NCBI RefSeq assembly: GCF_000296215.2
Contig: NZ_CP013949.1
Coordinates: 6,007,501 to 6,071,500 of the forward strand
DNA from: Bradyrhizobium sp. CCGE-LA001
Lineage (GTDB): Bacteria; Pseudomonadota; Alphaproteobacteria; Rhizobiales; Xanthobacteraceae
Reading direction: 5' to 3'
DNA length: 64,000 nucleotides
The notes beneath the pieces are model-generated. The model worked only from the letters and a program-made list of their open reading frames with translations. It did no database searches and had not been told where the DNA came from. This document shows positions 58,189-64,000 of this stretch, one piece after another; position 1 is the first letter of the stretch; each line of letters opens with the position of its first letter. Position numbers and translations under genes: made by a program.

Positions 58189-59910
58189 TCAAAACAATTC
58201 TATGCCGTCATCGGCGGGCGCGACCGCCTCGACCCGGCGGGTGGCGGCGATCGATGCCAGTCCGAGCGTTTGCAGGAAGTCGCGGTGAACCTCCCGCTCG
58301 CGCTCCATCGTGTAGCGCGCGAAGAGATGATCGAGAACGGCTTCGTCCTGCGGACGCGGCTTCTGCGCGCCGGCACTGGCCGTCTCGAGGCGCGCGGCGA
58401 CCGCGGGCAAGGCCGCCGAACCTTCGGCGAGCGTGCTCATCAAGCCTTGCGCCGAATTCATCAGCCCCTCGAACTCGGCACCTTCGACGACGAGCCGGCT
58501 CATCAGCTTGCCGAGCCGTTCGTTGCCGGCCTCGACCTCGCGTAGCGCCTGGAGAATCTGCGGCTCGAGCTTGGCGAGCTGCGTCGGATCCCCCTGCACG
58601 CGGAGCTGCTTCAGCTCCATGGCCGAGCTCTCGATGCCGTCGAGCACCGGCTTCAAGCGCCCTGCCCCCGCGGAGACCTGGTCTGCGGTCGCCTTGAGCT
58701 CGTTGGCGATGACGACGAAGGCGCTGCCGCGGCTGCCGAGATGGCTTGCCTTGAGACCGGCATTCATCCCGATCAGCGTGATGTCGACGGTTGCCTCGGC
58801 AAGCCCGGCGATGGCCTGACGAAACTTGGCCAGGGTGTCCTCGACGATCGCGAGCGCTTCATCCACCGCGCGGCCGGCGCCCTCACAGGTGGCAATCAGG
58901 GTCGACGCATGGGCCAGCGTCTGCTTGATGCGCGCCAGGAACGATGACGAGCCGCCGTCCTCGCCACCGAACAGCGTGCGGCCGTGGCCGACGACACTGC
59001 CCGCATCGCGCAGGATGGCGGCCAGCGCGCGAACGATCTGCCCGATATCGCCGCTGAACTCGCGCTGGGCATCCCTGAGCTGAACCGCCTGCAATTGGCA
59101 GATCGCGCGCGCATCGTCCTCGCTCGCCATCGGCTCGGGAACGAGGCTCGGGGTCGATCCCGAAACACGGCTGAGGCCGTGAGAGACGTGCTCGAGACGC
59201 TGGCGCGTACTGTCGCCGGCCTGCAGGGAGATGATGGCGCTGCCCACCGCCTCGGCGATCTTCCGGGTGCTGGAACTCGCGAGGTCGGCGAGATGGCTGC
59301 TGTGGCCGCGCTGGTCGCGCAAGCCGGAATAGGCCGCGCCGAGCTCGGCACTCTCCGACGCCAGTTGATTTCCGTAGCGGCTCTCGAACTCCTTTTGCCG
59401 GCCGAAGGCGGTGGCAACGGCCTCGGACAGGCGTTGCTGATCGCGCGCGCAGCCCTCGATCGAGCCCTGCACGGCCTTGCCGAGATCGTAGGCCTCCTGG
59501 GTGAAGGCGAGAAAGCCCTCGCGATCGCCGTCGAGCGAGGCGGCCTCGATCCGCGCGCTGCGGGCGATGATGGTGATCATCTGGATGTGCTTGAACAGCG
59601 GCTTGAGCAGAGCGGATGCATCTAGCGTGTTCTTGCCGATCGTCTCCAGCAGCGCGGTCTCGGCTGGCAACGCCTGCGCCAGCTTGCTGAGCCGCGCGGC
59701 GATCTCCTGCAGTGCCGTGGCGGCGCCCTCGATCTCTGCACCGGAGAGCTCCGAGGAAAGCGTTGCGAGACCCTGGTTCAGCTCCTTGAAGATGAGATGG
59801 CCGCGTCCGAGCTCGCTGCCGACGCGCGCGAACACGTCCTCGATCCGCGAGGAGACGTCCTCGACCGCGACGATCGCTTCGGTGAGCGTGCTGGCGGGAA
59901 TGATGGACAT
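58189..59910 (-). CDS. Soluble MCP-like chemotaxis protein with degenerate hairpin
   Basis: A 573-residue cytoplasmic, almost wholly helical protein without membrane helices. A hairpin region reads VDITLIGMNAGLKASHLGSR, then GSAFVVIANELKATADQVSA. This parallels the MCP tip (LALNAAVEAARAGE...GFAVVASEV in the receptor at 62015), but several conserved residues differ. It starts 5 bases after cheB and is the last gene of the operon. It may be a scaffold, a soluble receptor or an inhibitor of CheA/CheW. The start at 59910 is set by the spacing; a longer frame running into cheB is rejected. Confidence 0.7.
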   Translation of the reverse strand: MSIIPASTLTEAIVAVEDVSSRIEDVFARVGSELGRGHLIFKELNQGLATLSSELSGAEIEGAATALQEIAARLSKLAQALPAETALLETIGKNTLDASALLKPLFKHIQMITIIARSARIEAASLDGDREGFLAFTQEAYDLGKAVQGSIEGCARDQQRLSEAVATAFGRQKEFESRYGNQLASESAELGAAYSGLRDQRGHSSHLADLASSSTRKIAEAVGSAIISLQAGDSTRQRLEHVSHGLSRVSGSTPSLVPEPMASEDDARAICQLQAVQLRDAQREFSGDIGQIVRALAAILRDAGSVVGHGRTLFGGEDGGSSSFLARIKQTLAHASTLIATCEGAGRAVDEALAIVEDTLAKFRQAIAGLAEATVDITLIGMNAGLKASHLGSRGSAFVVIANELKATADQVSAGAGRLKPVLDGIESSAMELKQLRVQGDPTQLAKLEPQILQALREVEAGNERLGKLMSRLVVEGAEFEGLMNSAQGLMSTLAEGSAALPAVAARLETASAGAQKPRPQDEAVLDHLFARYTMEREREVHRDFLQTLGLASIAATRRVEAVAPADDGIELF

Positions 59911-59915
59911 CGCGA

Positions 59916-61007
59916 TCAACCTGCCACCGCCGCGTGCCCCGCCTGATACCAGAGCATGATCTCGCGCGGGATCTGGTGCAGCGAGACGACCTTCTCGACG
60001 CCGCCATGGGCAATGGCTTCCTTGGGCATGCCGAACACCACGCAGCTCTCTTCGTCCTGCGCCCGCGTGGAGGCGCCGAGCTTGCGCATCTCCAGCATTC
60101 CGCGCGCGCCGTCGTCGCCCATGCCGGTCATGATCACGCCGAGCGCGTTGGCGCCGGCGTGCTGGGCCGCCGAGCGGAACAGCACGTCGACCGACGGACG
60201 ATGCCGCGACACCGGCGGGCCGTCCTTGATCGCGATCTGGTAGCGCAGGCCGATGCGCTGGAGCAGCATGTGACGGGCCCCCGGCGCGATATAGGCGCAG
60301 CCCGGCAGCACCGGCTCGCCGTCCTCGGCCTCCTTGACTCGCATCTGGCAGACACTGTCGAGACGCCTCGCGAAGGCCGCGGTGAATCCCGCCGGCATGT
60401 GCTGGACGATGACGATCGGCGGACAATGGGCGGGCAACATCTCCAGGACGTCGTTGAGCGCTTCGGTTCCGCCCGTCGATGCACCGATACACACGATACG
60501 CTCCGTGGTCGGCCGCACCTTGCCCTGCACCGGTGGCGGGATGATCGCGTCGGCCGTCAGCTTCTTCTCGATCTCACGACGCGCCGCCCGCGGGCGCACG
60601 CGCGCACGCGCCGCCGACTTCACGGCCTCGCGCAGCCGCGAGGAGCATTCGAGCAGCGCCTGACGCGTGTCGATCTTCGGCTTCGGCACGATGTCGACGG
60701 CGCCTGCCTCGAACGCCTCGAACATCACGTTGGAGCCCTCCTCGGTCAGCGAGGAGCAGATGATCACCGGGATCGGACGCTGCGCCATGATCTTGCGCAG
60801 GAACGTCATGCCGTCCATCCGCGGCATCTCGAGGTCGAGGATCATGACGTCGGGGATTTCGTTCTGGAGGCGGCGCGCCGCGGCGAACGGGTCCGAAGCC
60901 GTTCCCATCACCTCGATGTCGGGATCGTCGTTGAGGATCGTCTGCAGGATTTGGCGCACCGACGCCGAATCGTCCACGATCAATACGCGAACTTTCTCCC
61001 TCGGCAT
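59916..61007 (-). CDS. cheB: Chemotaxis glutamate methylesterase CheB
   Basis: A 363-residue two-domain response regulator methylesterase. The receiver has VRVLIVDDSASVRQILQTIL, phosphate-accepting Asp in VMILDLEMPRMDG and Lys in VPKPKID. The esterase has Ser in IGASTGGTEAL, His in IVQHMPAGFTAAF and Asp in IMTGMGDDGARG. It removes methyl groups from, and deamidates, chemoreceptors. The start at 61007 follows cheR by 17 bases. The operon is receptor, cheR, cheB, MCP-like gene. The frame to 61136 is only an upstream extension. Confidence 0.95.
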   Translation of the reverse strand: MPREKVRVLIVDDSASVRQILQTILNDDPDIEVMGTASDPFAAARRLQNEIPDVMILDLEMPRMDGMTFLRKIMAQRPIPVIICSSLTEEGSNVMFEAFEAGAVDIVPKPKIDTRQALLECSSRLREAVKSAARARVRPRAARREIEKKLTADAIIPPPVQGKVRPTTERIVCIGASTGGTEALNDVLEMLPAHCPPIVIVQHMPAGFTAAFARRLDSVCQMRVKEAEDGEPVLPGCAYIAPGARHMLLQRIGLRYQIAIKDGPPVSRHRPSVDVLFRSAAQHAGANALGVIMTGMGDDGARGMLEMRKLGASTRAQDEESCVVFGMPKEAIAHGGVEKVVSLHQIPREIMLWYQAGHAAVAG

Positions 61008-61024
61008 TGTTGGCGGGGCTCCGA

Positions 61025-61879
61025 TCAAACCTGGAAAATGGTGGGCTGAACCTGCTTCAGGCCCGGCACCGCGCTGTGAATCATCGACTCGGAATGGCCG
61101 ACCAGCAAATAGCCTCCGGGCCGCAAATGGCTGCACAGCCGCTCGATCACCTTGCGCTGGGTCTCGCGCTCGAAATAGATCAGGACGTTGCGGCAGAAGA
61201 CGATGTCGACGTCGCGGTCGACGGGATAGGACGCGTCCATGAGATTCATCCGCATGAAATGCGTCATGCGGCGCAATTCCGGCACCACCCGCACCTCACC
61301 GCGCGACTTGTCCCGCGAGGACAGGAAATATCGCTTCAGGAACGGCTCCGGCACCGGGGCGAGCACGTCCCGCGTGTAGATCGCGGTCTTGGCGAGGCGC
61401 AGCACGGCGGTCGAGATGTCGGTCCCAAGGATGCGGTACTGGAAGCGCGAGCCGTTCCGCGTCATGTCGTCCAGCACCATCGCGGTGGTGTAGGCCTCCA
61501 TGCCAGTGGAGCTCGCCGAGCTCCAGATCTTCAGGTTGGCGTTCCTGCGTCCATGCGATTTGAGCAAAGCGGGGACTGCGACCTCCCGCATGAAGGTGAA
61601 GTGCTGCGGCTCGCGGAAGAAATCGGTCTTGTTGGTCGTCACCACGTCGATGAGATGGGTGAGCTCGGTGTCGAAATGATCGGCCTCGAACAGGTTCTCG
61701 ACATACTCGTTGAGGTCGGAGAAGTTCAGCGCGCGCACGCGCTTGTGCAGCCGCCCCTCCAGCATCAGCCGCTTGCCCTGTGGCAGCTTGATGCCGACCT
61801 GCCCCTCGATGAGTTCGGCGATGGTCCGGAAGTGGCGGTCCGACAGATGCACGGCTGTATCCTGTAACGCAGGCATCAT
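61025..61879 (-). CDS. cheR: Chemotaxis methyltransferase CheR
   Basis: A 284-residue S-adenosylmethionine-dependent methyltransferase. An N-terminal helical domain (VGIKLPQGKRLMLEGRLHKR, TTNKTDFFREPQHF) precedes the SAM-binding domain, where the usual STGEEPY motif reads SSASSTGMEAYTTAMVL. Further marks are ILGTDISTAVLRLAKTAIY and FCRNVLIYFERETQRKVIER. It methylates receptor glutamates. No C-terminal receptor-docking tail is seen on neighbours in the window. It follows the receptor gene in the operon, with cheB 17 bases downstream. Confidence 0.93.
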   Translation of the reverse strand: MMPALQDTAVHLSDRHFRTIAELIEGQVGIKLPQGKRLMLEGRLHKRVRALNFSDLNEYVENLFEADHFDTELTHLIDVVTTNKTDFFREPQHFTFMREVAVPALLKSHGRRNANLKIWSSASSTGMEAYTTAMVLDDMTRNGSRFQYRILGTDISTAVLRLAKTAIYTRDVLAPVPEPFLKRYFLSSRDKSRGEVRVVPELRRMTHFMRMNLMDASYPVDRDVDIVFCRNVLIYFERETQRKVIERLCSHLRPGGYLLVGHSESMIHSAVPGLKQVQPTIFQV

Positions 61880-62014
61880 CGCTGCATGCCCCCATCCGGG
61901 ATGGCGGCCTCCTGCACTGAATGTCGGGCCATGCCGGCCATCTTGCGTCCTACGCGTTGACGCCTGAAAAACGGACCGGCCAGCCCTCGGGGCGAGCCGA
62001 TCCCTCGGTTTATC

Positions 62015-64000
62015 TCAGCGCTGAAAATCGGCGTCCCGATCGTCCGCACCGTCGTTCATGTCGAAGGCGAAACCACCGCCGCCGGCCACCTTCACGGCGC
62101 GCGCCGGCTTGCCTTGCGGCTTCTTGGCCGGACGCTCGACGGCCGCCATCGTCGCCGCCTTGGCGCGCAGCTGGGTGACGGCGCGGTCGATCGGCGCAGC
62201 GGCCTGCCCCTTTGCGCCCTGGTCGATGCGGAAATAGGCGATGGTCGACTGCAGCTGCTCGGCCTGCGAGGCGAGCTCCTCGGACGTCGAGGACACCTGC
62301 TCGGAGGCGCTGGCGTTCTGCTGGCCGACCTTGTCGAGCTGCTGGATCGCCTGGTTGATCTGGGCGGAACCGACGTCCTGCTCGCGGCAGGCCGCAGTGA
62401 TCTCCTCGACCAGCGCGGCGGTCTTCTTGATGTCCGGAACGAGCTTCGACAGCATATTACCGGCATCTTGAGCGACCTTGACGGTCTCCGACGACAGCGA
62501 TCCGATCTCGGCTGCGGCGGCCTGGCTCCGTTCAGCCAGCTTGCGCACTTCGGAAGCGACCACCGCGAAGCCCTTGCCGTGCTCGCCGGCGCGCGCGGCT
62601 TCCACTGCCGCGTTGAGCGCGAGCAGGTCGGTCTGACGTGCGATCTCCTGCACGATCGTAATCTTCTCCGCGATGGTCTGCATCGCGTTGACGGCGCGGC
62701 CCACCGCGATGCCGCTGGCTTCGGCATCCTTGGCCGACTGGGCCGCGATCTTCTCGGTCTGGTTGGCGTTGTCGGCATTCTGCTTCACGTTCGAGGCCAT
62801 CTCTTCCATCGAAGAAGAGGCTTCCTCGGCGGACGAGGCCTGCTCGGTCGCGCCCTGCGAGAGCTGCTCGGCGCTCGCGGACAATTCCTGGCTGCCGGCG
62901 GAGACGTTCTGTGCCGCGGTGAGAGCCTCGGACACGATCTGACGAAGCTTCTCGATCATGCGCTCGAGCGCAAGGCCGAGCGTGTCCTTGTCCGACAGCG
63001 GCCTGGCTTCGACCGTGAGGTTGCCATGGGCAATCTCGTTAGCGACCGCCGCGGTGGCATTCAGATTGGCGGTCATCGCATTGAGGGACGACACGAGATC
63101 GCCGACCTCGTCATTGCTGGACACGCTGATCTTCTGGCTGAGATCGCCGACGGATACAGCGTTGGCGAGACCAACTGCGCGGGCGAGCCCGCGGCTGATA
63201 TTGAGCGCGATCCAGGTCGCCGAAGCGACTGCGATCAACAGCGCAGCGCAGATCATGCTGATCAGAAGCATCTTCGCGAAGGCCGCGTCCCTGGCGCCCT
63301 CCTCCGCGACCTCGGCCATCTGCTTTTCGTTCCGCTGAACGTACTGCTCGATGGCATCCAGAGCCTCGTTGAAGGCTTTGCGGCCTTCGCCGCCGGCGAT
63401 CGCCGCCGCCTTCAGGTTGCCGGCTTCCGACGTCAGACGCGAGACGTTGTCGACGACCTTCGCGAGACGGTCAAACTGCGCGTTAACGCCGCTGACCGCA
63501 CCTGCCTGATTCACTTGCGCGACGGCCGCCTTGAGACCGGCCAGCCGCTGGTTGGTCTCCTTCACATCGGCTTCGACCTCCTGCAGCGTCGTGACCGAAT
63601 AGCTCGAGACGACCGAACGTGCGAGCCGCGCGACCTCACTGCGGGCCGTCAGCAATCCAGCCGCGCGCTGGCTCTCGGAACCGCTGCCACCGGCTTCCAC
63701 GAGCGCTGCATCCAGCATTGCGTCGAGGTCCTTGACCGCCGGCTGGCCTTCGGACTTCCACAGCTGGGCGGCCCTGTTGTTGGAGTTGAGCAGCGCAAAT
63801 TTTCCGGCCTGATCTTCCTGCTCGTTCATGCGCTTGATCGGACCGGCGGCCTGATCAAGCAGGCGCCGTCCGGCCTCGCTCGCTTTGCTATAGAGTTCGC
63901 TATTGAGCTTGAGCGTCTTCTCGCGACGCGTCAGCATCGCGTTGTAATTGTCTTGCGTCTCCTTATCGGAGACGGCCTGTATCATGCGGGTCTCAGCGCG
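62015..64000 (-). CDS. Methyl-accepting chemotaxis protein (5' end beyond the window)
   Basis: At least 661 residues; the frame is open to the right edge, so the start and the first membrane helix lie outside. The visible ligand region is all-helical (RREKTLKLNSELYSKASEAG). A membrane helix follows near the middle (LLISMICAALLIAVASATWI), then a HAMP domain (NEVGDLVSSLNAM-like), then the signalling tip LALNAAVEAARAGEHGKGFA. The C-terminus is basic and Gly-rich (GKPARAVKVAGGGGFAFDMN). It is the first visible gene of the chemotaxis operon. The ligand is unknown. Confidence 0.92.
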   Translation of the reverse strand, partial: RAETRMIQAVSDKETQDNYNAMLTRREKTLKLNSELYSKASEAGRRLLDQAAGPIKRMNEQEDQAGKFALLNSNNRAAQLWKSEGQPAVKDLDAMLDAALVEAGGSGSESQRAAGLLTARSEVARLARSVVSSYSVTTLQEVEADVKETNQRLAGLKAAVAQVNQAGAVSGVNAQFDRLAKVVDNVSRLTSEAGNLKAAAIAGGEGRKAFNEALDAIEQYVQRNEKQMAEVAEEGARDAAFAKMLLISMICAALLIAVASATWIALNISRGLARAVGLANAVSVGDLSQKISVSSNDEVGDLVSSLNAMTANLNATAAVANEIAHGNLTVEARPLSDKDTLGLALERMIEKLRQIVSEALTAAQNVSAGSQELSASAEQLSQGATEQASSAEEASSSMEEMASNVKQNADNANQTEKIAAQSAKDAEASGIAVGRAVNAMQTIAEKITIVQEIARQTDLLALNAAVEAARAGEHGKGFAVVASEVRKLAERSQAAAAEIGSLSSETVKVAQDAGNMLSKLVPDIKKTAALVEEITAACREQDVGSAQINQAIQQLDKVGQQNASASEQVSSTSEELASQAEQLQSTIAYFRIDQGAKGQAAAPIDRAVTQLRAKAATMAAVERPAKKPQGKPARAVKVAGGGGFAFDMNDGADDRDADFQR

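Noticed and set aside
59934..61049. Plus-strand open frame (371 residues)
   Set aside because: It is opposite cheB, and its sequence is His/Arg-rich antisense.
1..64000. CRISPR arrays, tRNA and rRNA genes
   Set aside because: No evenly spaced direct repeats with spacers, no cloverleaf-type segments and no rRNA-like sequence were seen on reading the window.

Overview
The window looks like chromosome from a Bradyrhizobium-type alphaproteobacterium. The coding DNA is GC-rich with strong G/C third positions. There are many short secreted or single-helix proteins of the kind common in Bradyrhizobium and Rhodopseudomonas. Two copies of a palindromic repeat reading GAGCATGATC...GATCATGCTC lie near 53.0 and 57.4 kb, and a decayed IS5-like element sits at 48.8-49.6 kb. 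The species assignment is inference; no rRNA or tRNA gene was seen.

Region 1 (about 0-19 kb) is a surface-polysaccharide locus. It holds a GT4 glycosyltransferase, a minus-strand operon of three acyltransferase-3 proteins around a Wzy-like membrane protein, a secreted protein paired with a Wzc-type kinase/co-polymerase, an initiating sugar-phosphate transferase, a PPP-type phosphatase, a BTLCP cysteine protease homologue, and the GDP-fucose pathway (gmd, fcl) with a WcaI-like glycosyltransferase.

Region 2 (about 19-44 kb) is a second, more complete Wzx/Wzy locus: initiating transferase, acetyltransferase, three glycosyltransferases, flippase, secreted beta-helix protein, Wzy-like protein, a second kinase/co-polymerase with its secreted partner, an O-antigen ligase-like protein, the outer-membrane exporter, and second copies of the BTLCP and PPP genes. 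Its centre (about 22.5-34 kb) is clearly richer in A/T than both sides, like an exchangeable serotype cassette between conserved flanks.

Region 3 (about 44-54.3 kb) is accessory DNA. It has small secreted and membrane proteins, a serine hydrolase with five N-terminal tandem repeats, the IS remnant, several gene-poor gaps, and second copies of small genes also found near 10-13 kb.

Region 4 (about 54.4-64 kb) is signalling: a periplasm-sensing EAL phosphodiesterase, a VanZ-like protein, a CHRD protein, a GrlR-like protein, then a minus-strand chemotaxis operon (a chemoreceptor running off the window, cheR, cheB and an MCP-like soluble protein).

The main theme is duplication. The two polysaccharide loci each carry an initiating transferase, a secreted ~200-residue protein plus tyrosine-kinase-like co-polymerase, a PPP phosphatase and a BTLCP protease. 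This suggests a recurring control set (kinase, phosphatase, periplasmic protease, secreted partner) attached to different glycan-building genes. No Wzb-type tyrosine phosphatase is present in the window.
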